From contig NW_026622997.1 in the NCBI RefSeq assembly GCF_023065955.2, positions 18,332,001 to 18,396,000 on the forward strand: a stretch of 64,000 bases of DNA, in the 5' to 3' direction. The notes under the pieces are model-generated. The model did not search any database. It was not told the DNA's origin and was given only the letters and a program-made list of their open reading frames with translations. A program made the translations under genes and the position numbers. The DNA is from Ursus arctos (Eukaryota; Chordata; Mammalia; Carnivora; Ursidae). Within the stretch, counting starts at the first letter, position 1, and the number at the start of each line of letters is the position of its first letter. Below are positions 1 through 11,535 of this stretch, in pieces.

Positions 1-344
1 ATTGCTTTGTGCTAGCAAACATGTTTTAAAGTATTTATGAAGCCTTTTACTGGTTCACTTGTTACCTTGGTTCTTAAAAACTATTTTTGCCATAAAGCAG
101 TGTTTTCAAGGTTGAATGGAATACGTTTGGGGTCATGGGTGGGAAAGGACCTGAGCCCCTCATCCTTCCTTCTGCTTGAATATCTCTGCTTTGACCTACT
201 TTGCATGTCAGTCTTCTCCCAAAGATTTTATTGGAAGATCGGGCTCTGGTGCTATAAAAGAAAAAGAAATGTTTAAGTAAGAAAGCCAAGGTCATAAAAG
301 TCTAAAGTCCCTCAACAGGAATTCTCCTTTCAACTTTCAATAAA
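1..344. other. Single-copy non-coding DNA
   Basis: I recognise no interspersed repeat, RNA gene or coding segment. Reading frames are short and without recognisable motifs. Confidence 0.6.
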
Positions 345-833
345 ATGACTAAACGTTACAATGCCAAAATGATATGCAAAATACCATGAACAAGTAGATC
401 ATAAAAGAGGACAGCCACATAGCCGATGGGCATATAAAAACGTGTTTGACGTCTTTAGACATCAGGAAGATGCAAATCAAAACCGTAACAGATGTTGTTG
501 CATACCCCCCAGAATAGCTAAATTTGCAAGATGATAATATGAAGGTGTTGGCCAAAAAAAAAAAAAAAAAAAAAGGGAGGGGGAACTGGAACTTTCACTG
601 GATGCTATTGGGTGTGCAAATTGGTATAACCAATCAGAAAACCAGCAGTATCTACTAAAACTGAAAATGCTCATACTGTGCAATCCTGCGTTCAAACTCC
701 TGGGTATGTATCCAGTGCAGGGGCATCAAAGACATTCAAGAATGTTCTTAACAGCACCATTGTTAACAGGTGAAAACTAGAGACGGACAAATGCCACCAA
801 CAACAAGACAGATAATTAAACAGCAGCATATTT
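345..833 (+). mobile_element. Old L1 LINE 3' region, part 1
   Basis: The text follows the 3' part of mammalian L1M-type elements in sense orientation, including a 'gaagatgcaaatcaaaacc' stretch and an 'aattggtataaccaatcag' stretch. The reading frame is destroyed and the left boundary is approximate. A Can-SINE splits it, and the element resumes at 1043. Confidence 0.7.
554..574. repeat. A(21) homopolymer inside L1
   Basis: An uninterrupted run of 21 A lies inside the L1 relic rather than at its 3' end. It probably grew by slippage from an A-rich stretch. Confidence 0.9.
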
Positions 834-1042
834 GGGGGCACTGGGGTGGCTCAGTCGGTTAAGCATCCTACTCTTGATTTTGGCTCAGGTCATAATCTTA
901 GGGTCATGGGATTGAGTCCCACTTTGGGCTCTGTGCTCGGCAGGGAGTCTGCTGGACTCTCTCTCTCTCCCTCTCCTTCTGCCCCCCTCTATCTCTCTCT
1001 CACCCTCTCAGATAAATAAATCTTTAAAAAAATAAAATAAAT
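834..1042 (+). mobile_element. Can-SINE (tRNA-derived), forward
   Basis: The tRNA-like head (tggctcagtcggttaagc, then gggattgagtccc as B-box relic), CT-rich body and terminal aataaataaatctttaaaa tail are the standard carnivoran SINE layout. A 9-bp target-site duplication, agcatattt, is seen at 825-833 and 1043-1051. It interrupts the L1. The 'actcttgattttggctcaggtcat' body marks the older of the two subtypes in this window. Confidence 0.95.
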
Positions 1043-1400
1043 AGCATATTTCCATAATGGAAAACCATACAGCAAAGAAAGGGAATGAGCTACTATTAAA
1101 TATGATAGCATGGATGAAAAGAAGCCAAGGACAAAAGGAAGTATACTCTATGATTTTATTTATACAATGCTCACAAATAGGCAAGACTAATCCCTAACAA
1201 TGGGAATCAAGGCAGGAATTACCTTTGTGGGGGAAGTGAATGGGGGAGTTCGGGGCGGGGGCGCTTTTGGTATACCGCGGGTGTGCTGTTTCCCGATCTG
1301 GGGTGTGTCACTCAAGTTCCCTTTGTGAAAATTAATCAAGTTGTATACATATGATTTGTGCACACACTTGTATTTCTATAAGAAATTTACTTGAGGAAAA
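1043..1400 (+). mobile_element. Old L1 LINE 3' region, part 2
   Basis: Continues the L1 right of the SINE, with the terminal-region words ggaaaaccatacagcaaaga, tatgattttatttatacaat and gttgtatacatatgatttg. The right boundary is approximate. Confidence 0.7.
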
Positions 1401-1494
1401 GAATAATAAGTAGTTTAATTTTTAATTATGTAGAATTTTAGGATCCCCTAGTGTCTCAGTATTTCTATGAACCCCTCCCCCTTTCAGTTTTATT

Positions 1495-1554
1495 TTCTAG
1501 ATTCTAGATTCTAGAATTTGCCTGCTTGCTTTCAAAAAGTTCCATTATAATGGA
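1495..1554. repeat. Short tandem attctag units and a 14-bp palindrome
   Basis: Three near-contiguous 'attctag' units lie at about 1495-1516. A perfect palindrome TCCATTATAATGGA is at 1541-1554. Both are small and could be chance in AT-rich DNA. Confidence 0.6.
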
Positions 1555-1644
1555 TTTTTTTAGTCTAAAAGCAGAAGAGCTCGCTCTCCTCATTTTTATA
1601 CGCCTGCCCTGAAAAGATGAATAGATAAACTAATTCAATACATG

Positions 1645-1818
1645 GGTTTTGAGCACCTCCATGGGCCAGGCACTCTGCTTGGCACTGAAAATGGGCAGAT
1701 GAACAGGGCAGATGCAGTTCTGGCCAAGGGGGAGTCTCCTGTCCAACAAGGGAAACCCACAGGTACAGCAGAGTGTGTTAAGTGCCATAAGGATGCTAGG
1801 AGGTCACACTGCAGGGTG
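1645..1818 (-). mobile_element. L2 LINE 3' end, reverse
   Basis: 'gagcacctccatgggccagg' followed by 'cactctgcttggcactg' and a degenerate 'agttctggccaagggggag' match the reverse complement of the L2 3' end. The copy is strongly diverged and the boundaries are approximate. Confidence 0.6.
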
Positions 1819-3597
1819 GATGTCTCTTCTCATGCCTGTGGGACCACATTTTTCTTCCCAATTTTGGAAGGTCGGTTGCACTTACAGCAAGTATCACAGA
1901 GCGTGACGACTCGTAACTGTTCTCCAATTGTTTCCTCCTGTTAACCTATCACCCCAAAATGAGCATAGGGAATTGCTCTGATTCTGTATCTCCTGTTGGA
2001 TTTAATTCTGGGCAAGAATTAGACCCTTTAAAACACCTGTGAGAGGGGGAAGGAGGAACTGCGGAGGGATGTCTATCAAGAAAGAGAATCTTCAGGAGAA
2101 AAGATGGGGCTGGGTGACATGGCCAAGACTCAGGCAGGAACGGGAAACACCTCTACTGAAGAGAAGTCAGAGGGCAGGAGCCTGAGGATGGTGGCAGGTG
2201 GTGGTGTCCCAGAGCTTGGGTGTCCATCCAGGCACTCAGAACCTATAGAAGGAAGGTTCTAGAACCACCTACCTGTCTGAATTCCAACAAGAAAAAAATA
2301 ACTCTGATTTAACTTTTCTACAATGGAAAACAGGGTATGTTTGAGGGTAAAAGAGGATCGTTCCAAAAACATTGTCTACGGCATTAGAAGATTCTTCGAC
2401 AGCTCATCTGCTGTGACTAACGCCTTGACATCCTCCTACCACAGGGATTTAAGAGATGGCGCAGGGCTCGCCTGATAAGATTCATGTAAGGAACTTGCAC
2501 AATGCCAAGATTCCCAGCAGCAAAACACTAACAGCTTAGGATCCAGGAGAGAGAAAAATGGTGGTGTGGGAGGAAGGGGGAGAGACGGAAGGCGGGAGGG
2601 ATTGCTTGCCATGGCCAGAAGGCACGGGGATGCTGAGAGACAAAGGGACGGGTGCAGTGGTCAGAGGCCAAAAGCGACGCTGCCTTCATTTCTCAAATTA
2701 CCAGAGAATGAGCCTGATTCCAACTCTCCATCTGGTAACCCAACTAGAACATTCTATAACCAGCAGGGCCCCCATCAAGCTGGGACTGTTGTGGCTATTA
2801 TTATTATATATTATGTTTTGATATTCAAATATCTCCATTAGGCAACCAATCCCCTTAAATGCCACATTCTACATAAATGCTTTCCAGAATAGCCGGTCTC
2901 ATTTTCAGAGTTTATCAACTAATTATATAGTACTCCAGGTCCACCTACTTCTTTACCATGATATTCAAAGCAATTAAATAACAAACAAAACTCTAGGCAT
3001 CATTTTTTAATTCTTATATAATAAGAGTCAAAGAAATGTGAGTGCATCCAAAGATTCACAGGGTTGTGGTTCCTGCCCTTGCATTGATTCTCCGTGGCCG
3101 AGCCACAGGAACCCTGGTCCCCTAACAAGCATGAACACGTGGCGGTATACAGGTTCCCGGCTAGCAGACTAACTCCATTTTCCAGTTCCGGAGCCTGCAG
3201 CCACAAGAGCCCTCTCATTCCAGACACGCATGCTCCCATCAGCTTCCTATGGCAGGATCTGTATTTATAATTCATGCTTCTCCTTTGGTTTCCTTTCCAG
3301 GTCTCTCCGGGCTGGCGCTTAAACAAAATCTCTGCCCACATCTAGCCCATGCTAGTCCTTCCTCAATTAATAATTAATAGTAATGATGAAAATCATGAGC
3401 AAGTTTTTGAAAGAGTTTATCCTCTGTCGTGTATCTAAGGGTCAGGTCTTCCATGGCTTTGGGGGGTACAACTGAGGCGCAGACACACATACGCCCCCGA
3501 GTATCGTTAGTTTTATGCTGCAGTTAACAAAACAGTCCCTGGAGCCCACAGTGGAAATGTGGAGGGAGGGGGCTGTTTTTGTTTTTGTTTTTCTTTC
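1819..3597. other. Single-copy non-coding DNA
   Basis: About 1.8 kb without a repeat I can name confidently. Purine-rich text around 2040-2200 could be further L2 sequence but is too weak to call. An AT-rich segment around 2790-3000 has no recognised element. Confidence 0.5.
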
Positions 3598-3802
3598 TTT
3601 TTTTTTTTTTTTTTAAAGATTGTATTTATTTATTTAACAGAGAGAGAGACAGAGAGAGAGGGAACACAAGTAGGGGGAGTGGGAGAGGAAGAAGCAGGCT
3701 CCCAGTGGAGCAGGTAGCCCAACGCAGGGCTCGATCCCAGGACTCAGGGATCACACCCTGAGCCGAAGGCAGACGCTTAACGACTGAGCCACCCAGGCGC
3801 CC
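3598..3802 (-). mobile_element. Can-SINE, SINEC1-type, reverse
   Basis: Reverse-oriented SINE: poly-T, aaagattgtatttatttattt, the gagagagac tract, the B-box relic ggctcgatcccaggact and terminal gccacccaggcgccc. Both flanks carry a gttttgtttttc-like motif, consistent with a target-site duplication blurred by the poly-T. The 'gccttcggctcaggg' body (read in reverse) marks the younger subtype. Confidence 0.95.
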
Positions 3803-3939
3803 TGGTTTTGTTTTTCCACCAGAAGAAAAACCCGCCCCTCCCCCCATGACTACCCAGCCCCCGGCTTTTGTCCTCATCTGGATCTGAGTCTATGGTCCGG
3901 CCACAGGGATAGAAAATACCATCCCGACGAAGCCAGCAG

Positions 3940-4082
3940 GTCTAAAGTGTGGGCCTCCGATCAGCTGCAGTAGCGGCACCTGGGTGGGTCATTAGAAATG
4001 CAAATTCACAGGTCCCACCTTCTGAGCCAGCACGTCTTCAAACAAAATTCCCAGGTGATTCACAGGAGCGTTAAACTTGGAG
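3940..4082 (-). mobile_element. MER5A-like hAT-Charlie element
   Basis: The words ttagaaatgcaaattcacag, caggtcccacc and ttcccaggtgattcacagg match the reverse complement of the non-autonomous MER5A DNA transposon. Ends are eroded and no 8-bp duplication is clear. Confidence 0.65.
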
Positions 4083-4234
4083 GGGCAGGGATCAAAGCCC
4101 CCTTCGTAGCGATTGTCCCAGAGATGACAAAGGAGGCCAATGGGGACCAACGGGATCTAATTCCCAGACTTCTGTGTTAGTAGACAGGGACGCAGATCGT
4201 CACAGTGACTGAATTTGCACCTGGAAGTTGTCAA

Positions 4235-4436
4235 GCCCGCAGGAAAATCGAGTCCACACAGAGGAAGGGAGAGGCCGACTAGACCCTCAACTACATCATG
4301 GAGCCTCTGCGTTCACCTGGGCCTAAAGCCACATCTGTAATGAGACTGTTCAGAGACCTGAGATGCATAGCAACCCTTTTCTAATGAAGAAAACACAAAC
4401 TTGGCTTTCTGTCACTTGCAACCAAAAGAATCCTAA
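4235..4436 (+). mobile_element. Ancient LTR-like repeat, 3' end
   Basis: 'ggctttctgtcacttgcaac' followed by 'caaaagaatcc' is the end of a common ancient mammalian repeat that I know by sequence but cannot name safely. Text back to about 4235 (ctacatcatggagcctctg) also fits it. The 40220-40610 segment may belong to the same family. Confidence 0.45.
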
Positions 4437-5688
4437 ATGATTCTGGACCTCATGAACTCCCCAAAAGAATATATCCCCTAAATCATGACAGCAGACACTT
4501 TCTGACACCCTAAAGGCAGGTCTAAGCTAGTTATTTTGAAGCTCCCAGGTTAGGATTTTCAAATACGTACCACCTCAGCGGGTCGGGGGTGGGGGGGCCA
4601 CAGGCTAAAGGGTACCAAATTGCTTAAAGGTTTCCTTTCTGCCTTTAATATATTAGATACGACCCTTGCTTCCCCTTCTTTTCTTAGCAATGAAAGACTT
4701 CGTGGAAATGCCATGCACGCAGCTGTCATTTGGAAATGATAGCCAGCCTGGAGAAGGTTAACGCTCTCATCAAAAATGCCCATCTTCTGAATTGATAAAA
4801 TGGATCTTTCTGGTTCGCCTGACTGCTTGTCCCTTCTCCAGGTAGCCCCGCATGTCAATGAAGTGTTGTTGCAATTTTGCCGCCTTTGTCCAAGTGCAGT
4901 GAACACCCACGTTTTCCTGGGGGCGTCCCAGGTTTAACAAAACCCAACCACAGATCTGCCGAGCACATGCCAACAGAGGCAGATTGGGGCGCCCATCCCA
5001 GGTTGTTTTCTACTTCCACAGGAATGAAGAAAAAGGGACACGGGAGTGGCTGTCGTGGAGAATTCGGTCCCAAACATGAAGGGTACACCTGCTTGCTTCT
5101 ATTCCATTGCGTTCCTAGACTTGCCAACGTTTCTTAAAGAGGAGCCCACATACCATGTGTCTCAGAATTGCCCGGGGTATGCATTTCAGCTGTGGGTCTT
5201 GGGCCCCAGGACTCCTCCTCCAGACTGTCTGAGCCCCAGGTTCATTATTTCAATGGAGTTGGAATGTATGTGCTTAATAAAGACACCCCCTAATTCTGAA
5301 ATCCAGTGACTCTGTCAAGCAAGAAGGATCACGGCATCTCTGAGAGGCAAGTGAGAACAGGGCACGGTTAACACGGTGAGGAAGGAGCTTGCCAGGATGG
5401 GAAGATAGACAGTAGTCTTGACTCAACTATACAGATTAGTGATTCAGGGAGCTAATCACACTGGCCTCTCAGTGAATGAAATACAGAGCCTGTGGCTTTG
5501 TGGGATGTTGGGGAGTGAGTGTGGACCTGGGGGGGAAAAAGGCAAAAGCGAACGTAGAAAGGAAGGAGAGGCATCATGGCCGTTTCTGTGGTCAGCTCCT
5601 TACCTCACCAAAGAACAGACACTCCCAGGAAAACAAAAAAATCCAAGCATCTCCCTGGACAGAGTGAGCAAGGTCTTCGAACGTTGTT
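4437..5688. other. Single-copy non-coding DNA
   Basis: I see no repeat or gene. A few 80-115 codon frames overlap one another on both strands, which is typical of non-coding DNA. Confidence 0.5.
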
Positions 5689-5726
5689 GACTCTATAATC
5701 TATAACAGACTCTGTAATCTATAACA
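5689..5726. repeat. 19-bp direct tandem duplication
   Basis: Two adjacent 19-bp units, gactctataatctataaca at 5689-5707 and gactctgtaatctataaca at 5708-5726, differ at one base. Confidence 0.9.
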
Positions 5727-6113
5727 GACCGTCCAAAATGCGCTGGGGCACTCTGCTCTTGTATTTGGGGAGAATTCCCTGCCATTATGAGTTTGACAAT
5801 TAGGTTTGTTGCTAAGATACGCTGGAACAGCTTACCCATCTACCTGGGCCAGCGTAAAAAGATCAGAGCCCAAATACTGATTTAGTCTGTCGAAAGAGCT
5901 GTCATCTGCTCTTTTCTGCTCTCTTCTTGGCAGAGCCCTGCTCTGAGAAATGGCCCGAATGTGCAGACTGGGAACACGTGCGTCTGTCTCCCTAAGAACA
6001 CGCTGCGGGTCGGTCCCACGTGCGGCAGGCAGCTCAGTACTGTGCCTGTAGCGGCCAGATGAGAACCAGAGAGAGGTGTTCTCTCACTCTCAGCAAAGCC
6101 CAAGAGAAGAGTG
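5727..6113. other. Single-copy non-coding DNA
   Basis: No repeat or coding segment recognised. Confidence 0.5.
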
Positions 6114-6623
6114 TTCCAGTGTCTTCTCCCTGCTGTAACAAGTCACCGCAAACTTCGTGACTTAGGAACGACGGGAATGTGCTCTATTGCTTGTTCCTGT
6201 TGTTATTTATCATTCTCTTGTTTATTACCAATTCTCGGGGCCAAAAGTCCGGAAGGAATCTTATGGGGCTAACATCAAGGTATTGTCAGGGCTCGATCCA
6301 ACTGAAGGCTCCAGGGGAGAGCCCTTGCTTGCCTCTTCCAGTGCCGGGGGCTGCCCGCATTCCTTGGCTTGTGGCTGCTCACAGCAAACTCTGTTGCCGT
6401 CGTCATACCGACTTCCCTCCCATAGTCAAGTGTCTCTCTCTACCTCCCTCTTATAAGGACACTTGTGATTATGTCTAGGGCCCTCTCAGATGATCCAGGA
6501 TAATCTCCCCGGCCCCCTTCTCAAGGTCTTTAATGTAATCGCATCTTAATAATTCTGCCAGGTAAGATACTGTTCAGGGGTTAGAATGTAGATATGTTGG
6601 GGGCCATGATCCAGCCAACCACA
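6114..6623 (-). mobile_element. MLT1-type solo LTR, reverse
   Basis: The order of consensus words (ctgctgtaacaagtcaccgc, ggggccaaaagtccggaag, tccttggcttgtggctg, cttataaggacacttgtgat, gggggccatgatccagccaa) matches the reverse complement of an ERVL-MaLR (MLT1A-like) LTR. No internal retroviral sequence is attached, so it is a solo LTR. The left end is degraded. Confidence 0.8.
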
Positions 6624-8609
6624 GCCAGGCTGGAGACGAGGGACTTCTGCAGAGTGGGCAGGGCAAGCATCACATGAGCCACTCCCTGGAAACAGCCAGA
6701 AACCCACGAGCTTGCCCTTCCTCCGTCTAGAAGGGCGCATGCAGGCAGCTAGGCTGGCTCTGTCGCACCTCACAGAGCTGAAGCCTCTAAAACCCTCAGG
6801 GTAACGTCTGTGAGGGTGACAGTGGTTGCAGCTTGACTCCAAGAAGCGGAGACGGGATGGAACCCACGTCCTCCGGCCTCGTCCTTCACTCACTCTGCCC
6901 AGGTTGCACTGTCCATCTGTTCCGGACACAGCGGATGTGGCTGAAGGACATCAGTCCCCTCTCCGAATTAGTAGAGGACACTCCCAAAGCAGAAAGAGTT
7001 GACTCTGAATTTCTCCCGCCGCTGGTCCATCTCAGAAGACAGCAGAAGACCAGGAAGGGATAAAGGGGGAAAAAACCCTACTTTACAAGTTTTCAGTGGC
7101 TGCTGAGAGATGTGTCCTTCTGTGCGCATGAAAGAGATGGTTTGAGACAGTCTGACTTTGTGGTCGGAGCAGGCATTTGATTAGGGGGCTTTATGTCTTT
7201 TTATGTTTGCCTGGGAGAAGAATTCTTTGTAAATCAATGACATTAGCCGTATGAAAAAATGACGGATTCTTTGAACTGAATTCCCACAAAGTCAAACAGA
7301 GTCTAGTCTAAACACATTTTCTGAAGTTCTGACATCATTCCATGACTCCACACCACGCTGAAAACTTCAGCTGGTATTCAGACAGACCCTTCCTTGCTGC
7401 CTCGCCGTCTCGAAACCGCAGGTCAACATGTGGGATGAGACCATTTACAAAGTCTCCCGGGATGCACTTCCGAACTCCTCAACATGTCCCAGTTTACAAC
7501 GTCACTGCCCCCAGGTCCTCTGGCTCTGGAATGCATTGCTTCCAAATACGTGCCGGCAGAGAAGCTTCCAGCCAAGGATTATAGATTACCCTGAGCACCG
7601 ACATCATTATGCACCCCTTCCTTCCCCCCTCTGTCTAACCTAGCCTCCCCTGCAAGCACTCGTCTCTCCTCTCCTTCTTCTCCTGTCTCCCAGGAAGCTA
7701 ACCCTTGCTTTAACTTTTCAATCTTCTATTTCAGATCCTTCTCCCTCAGGAAGAACTTCTGGTCCTGGGATCTTTACTTGCACAATCAAATAGCCTTACG
7801 TTGCACCAGAGTCCCACTGTGTTGAATTCCAGAGTTGAAATAATTTTTATCAGCAGCTTTTGAACAGTCAAATATTTGGGCAGAGTTAGACGAGGAAAAG
7901 CCCAGAAGTAACATAATCCCTTTGAGGTGGTGACAACGAAAAGGACAGATCTGTTTGGCTGAAGAGGAGCCATGGATTTCTAGCAAGATCAGCTTCAGCT
8001 GAAGGCGCACAAGCAATCCTATCATTTATACCGCGTGGAAGGCCAATATGAAGAGAATGATTTGGAGAAATGAAATCCACCCTTCAAATCTCCTTGACCT
8101 TAAGCACGAAATCCCTTCAGAATGGCCCAGAAGTCCAAAAGGCAGACAGTATGGTTATTTTTTTTAAGCCCATAAATGTGCTCTACCTGCCAGCAGAGCT
8201 GTTAGAATTTAATAGGCTCCATACCAAAGCCCGAGTGTTTTGAAACACCTCTTACAAGGGGTGTTTTCAAAACTGACTTGTCCTTAACCAAAAGCAGCGG
8301 TAATCAACCCTTCGGAGAAACGGGAAATTAACTGCACGGATCTGGCTTCAGTGACGTGAACTTGGAGTCTCTGAGCTGTCGTTGTCGTCATTTGATGGAA
8401 CTCGATCTGCACAGGCCTGTTGGTTCTGCACAAAGAGAAACCTTGTTCGGGCCTCCATGCAGCACCATGAAGTCGTGACCTGGGTCACGCGGGGCCCCAA
8501 TGCAGTCCCATGACCCAGTCCCCGTCCCCCCAGTTTATAGTCCGAGCCGGCATATGGGGCACCTGGTCCTCACCCGCACTCATATCGCGGCCTTGAGGCC
8601 AACAAGGAA
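6624..8609. other. Single-copy non-coding DNA
   Basis: About 2 kb with no repeat I can name and no supported gene. It contains one imperfect hairpin (8237-8273). Confidence 0.5.
8237..8273. repeat. Imperfect inverted repeat (hairpin)
   Basis: GTTTTGAAACACCTC and GGGTGTTTTCAAAAC face each other across a 7-base loop (TTACAAG). One bulge and one mismatch interrupt the stem. It is not flanked by a T-run and has no assigned role. Confidence 0.7.
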
Positions 8610-8760
8610 TGTTCGCAGCATCCTTGTGGGTATTTATTATTGTTGTTACTGTTTCGATTTACAAACAAGGAAGGGAGGCTCAGAGAACTTAGGTCCCTTG
8701 TCTAATCACGGAAAGTGGCCTGGTTGGGGCCTGAGCCCAGGGCCGTCTGCCTTGGGAGAC
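8610..8760 (+). mobile_element. MIR SINE, forward
   Basis: The core 'gatttacaaacaaggaaggg', then 'aggctcagagaactta' and 'gggcctgagcccagggc', follows the MIR order (atgaggaaactgaggc, then a ggtcacacagct-like part, then the tail). Ancient and diverged. Confidence 0.65.
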
Positions 8761-8946
8761 ATAACAACCAGGCGATGTTCCCTCGTAAGTGTCTGAGGAT
8801 GCTTGGGCCGCCGGGTCGCTGGGTACCGGCCAGCAGCTGGGCCTCTGGTTCTTGTCGTTGTTTAAAAGGACTGATTAACTTTCGTTGTTCGGTTGCAACT
8901 TCTCTCTCCAGAATTTGTCTTTTCTGTACCATTTCTGCACTGCAAA

Positions 8947-9118
8947 CTTTCTTTCTCTTTACTTTTTCTTTCTTTCTTTCTTTCTCTTTTTTCTCTCTTT
9001 CTTTCTTTCTCTTTCTTTCTCTTTCTTTCTTTCTCTTTTTTCTTTCTTTCTTTCTCTTTTTTCTTTCTTTCTTTCTTTCTCTTTTTTTCTTTCTCTTCTT
9101 TTCTTTCTTTCTCTTTTC

Positions 9119-9163
<45 letters not shown>

Positions 9164-9202
9164 TCTCCTTCCTCTCTTTCTCTCTCTCTTTCTCTCTCTC
9201 CC
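8947..9202. repeat. Long (TTTC)n/(CT)n polypyrimidine microsatellite
   Basis: From 8962 to 9202 every base on this strand is C or T (241 bases), built from ctttctttctt units with a CT-rich right end. It lacks a SINE head on either side. The long Lys/Glu/Arg-rich and Phe/Leu/Ser-rich frames over it are translation artefacts. Confidence 0.97.
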
Positions 9203-9414
9203 TGAAACATCTCTCGCTCTCACTCCTACTGTCCTCCCTGGAGACAACCCTCAGGCCATTAGGTGAGGCGATTACCCAGACGTAAGCCCAATGTGTAGAG
9301 GATGGAATAGAACAAAGACCCCAGTGACTTTTGGTTCTTTCTCTTGCCTTTTTGCCTGTTGTTGTGGGTTTTGTTTTTTTGTTTTTGTTTTTGTTTTTTT
9401 GATCCAGTATCTTT

Positions 9415-9590
9415 TTTCAGCCTCCCCCAAACTCCTTGAGGTAGGCCTATTTTTGCCTCGTTTTACAGATGAGGAAGCTGAAGACCCAAGACATTAAGTC
9501 ATCCGTCCAAGTTTACCCGCCCAATTAAGTGGCAGAGACAGGATTTGAATCCCATTTTGGGTGACTTCCCCACTCTATTCCTTCGCCTCC
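9415..9590 (+). mobile_element. MIR SINE, forward
   Basis: 'cgttttacagatgaggaagc' then 'tgaagacccaag', 'aagtggcagagacaggattt' and 'gaatccca' follow the MIR core and tail. One of the clearest MIRs in the window. Confidence 0.8.
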
Positions 9591-10394
9591 ACGGTTCTGC
9601 CCTCCTGACTCCCAGAAGAGGAGAGCTAGGTGTGCACCCCTCGCTGACCCAGCGGCCCACACATGACCTTGATGCCACATGCTCACGCCCCGGCTCCCCC
9701 TGACCAGCTGCTGGGTGTCATGGGGTCTTAGCCCCCTTGGCCATCTCTGTGGAAGGTTCCGGAACACACGGCAGCCTCTGCCCAGCAGACTGGGCAGTTC
9801 GGAAATACAGCTCTCCCTGACGACAGTGACGTACCCCCCGTAAATGTACAGCAGACATCGCGAGGCTTGGGTTGCACGTGCTGGCCAGCAAGTCGGCGTG
9901 TCCATCCATCAGAGGCCTGGCAAACTCAGCCGCATCTCCTGCGCCCCGTGGCTCGGCTGCCCTGGGACGAAGGAAGGACCCTCGCCCTACAGAGGGACGA
10001 GCTTCACAGGGCAAGCCAGGCAAATTAAAATGCCAAATGCTTACGCAGAGGACAGCTGGGTGGAAGGCTCTGCGGCTCCTTCCCTCCAACGCAAAGGAAA
10101 CCCAGAGCGTGTCCACCCCGGACCAGGAGTCATGAGGGCTGTGCGGCCAAACCCCAGGATTCCAAAGGCCTCTGTGATTCATCAGGGACTTACGTCCAAG
10201 TGAATATAATGAGATTAACTGACATGATTGGCATAAATAGCAGTGGTCAAACGACTTGAAATTTATATCTCATTACAAGGCCACACTACTTGTGGTACAC
10301 AATCAATGTGTATTTTTAATACAGCTCTGCTTATTTTATTTATAATGCGATGCCACATCATGGTCTTTTTGTGATAAGAGCGTTCATTTGTTAT
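9591..10394. other. Single-copy non-coding DNA, moderately CpG-rich
   Basis: No repeat recognised. Frames of 87-154 codons on both strands overlap without recognisable domains. Confidence 0.5.
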
Positions 10395-10608
10395 CAGGGG
10401 TCAGCAAACTTTTTTTTCTGGAAAGGCTAATTAGCAAACATTCCAGGCTTTGCGGACACATAGAGTCTCTGTGGCATATTCTTCTTTGTTTTGGGGGGTT
10501 GCTTTTTATGACCCTTTTAAAATGTAGAAACCATTCTTAGCTCACAGGCTGTTCAAAAACAGGCGGCAGGCCACATTTGGCCTGCACACCGTAGTTGGCC
10601 ATCCCCTC
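10395..10608 (+). mobile_element. Non-autonomous hAT-type DNA transposon
   Basis: It opens with caggggtcagcaaacttttt, then 'attccaggctttgcggacac', and closes with 'caggccacatttggcctgca' and a degraded inverted end (ggccatcccctc). This is a familiar mammalian MITE of the Charlie/hAT class. The exact subfamily name and the target-site duplication are not certain. Confidence 0.65.
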
Positions 10609-11379
10609 ATTTCAGACACGTAAAATATATTGCAACCATTTTATTATCGCTTCATTTTTTAACTGGTGGCCTCGAAAAATTGTATAAGTGGCTGGAGTTG
10701 AGGCCCAGCAGACCCCAGCCAGACTCCATGAAGAAAGGCCCAGAGTCTACTCTTACTGTTCTGCTCATTGCTTTCTGCATACTCCATGGAAACATGAGGT
10801 CGTCAGCAGGAGAAAGATCTGGGAATGAGCGTAACAAACATTAAACTGTGGGTTTTATTGTTGCCTTTGGATGGCTCTTTGGAAAGCATCCACCTCTCCA
10901 CACTAAGTCACCCCATCTGTGCAATGGGTACATTAACACTGGCATGGATCCCGGGCAGGATAGCCAATAGGTTACTTGTGTTCTTGTGGTCTGGCGCATT
11001 CTGCTCAGAAACAACAAGCTTTTAGGTCAATTTCTACCCTGTGGCTTTTCAGTGGAGGCCTTCACCATTTGCTTTGGCAACAGTGGGAAACGTGGCTGGG
11101 AAGATGAGTGACCCTGACTCAGCAAAATACTTCAGAGTCAGGAATGGTCAGCTCTGCGACTCCCGTCCCACTGTGTTCTGCTCCTTATGCACGGATCTGA
11201 GGTGAGCCTTGACCGTACCCGGCTGCTGTCTGCACTGACCCCTCTCCTCTAAACACACCAACGGCATTGGAACCAACCCCAACACCTGGTTGACCAGAAA
11301 TCCCAGAGAGCCTTGCTCAGTCTGCCACAGCCCCTCCATCCTCAGGGATGCAGCAAGCAGCCGGCAGAGCCGTGGGCCC
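10609..11379. other. Single-copy non-coding DNA with a possible MIR scrap
   Basis: 'ccccatctgtgcaatgggta' at about 10911-10930 resembles the reverse MIR core but is too short to annotate separately. Nothing else recognised. Confidence 0.45.
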
Positions 11380-11535
11380 CACCCAGGAGCCAGCAGACCT
11401 AGGTTCAAGCCCCTGTCCCCCAACTCATCAACATACGACCTTAGGAAATTTCTCAATCCCTCTAAACCTCACGAGATAAAACGAGGGTTCTGAACTCAAT
11501 GATCTCTAAGGAACTTCTGCCTCTAACTTTCTAAT
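11380..11535 (-). mobile_element. MIR-related SINE, reverse
   Basis: 'cctaggttcaagcccctgtc', 'cgaccttaggaaatttctca' and 'aactcaatgatctctaagga' follow the reverse order of a MIR/MIR3-type element. Confidence 0.6.

Noticed and set aside
834..1042. tRNA gene (A-box and B-box-like words in Can-SINE heads, here and at the other seven copies)
   Set aside because: These are tRNA-derived SINE heads without a full cloverleaf, and a CT-rich body and A-rich tail follow.
8702..9266. 181- and 183-codon frames on both strands
   Set aside because: Their middle parts are translations of the pure polypyrimidine/polypurine microsatellite (Lys/Arg/Glu or Phe/Leu/Ser repeats).
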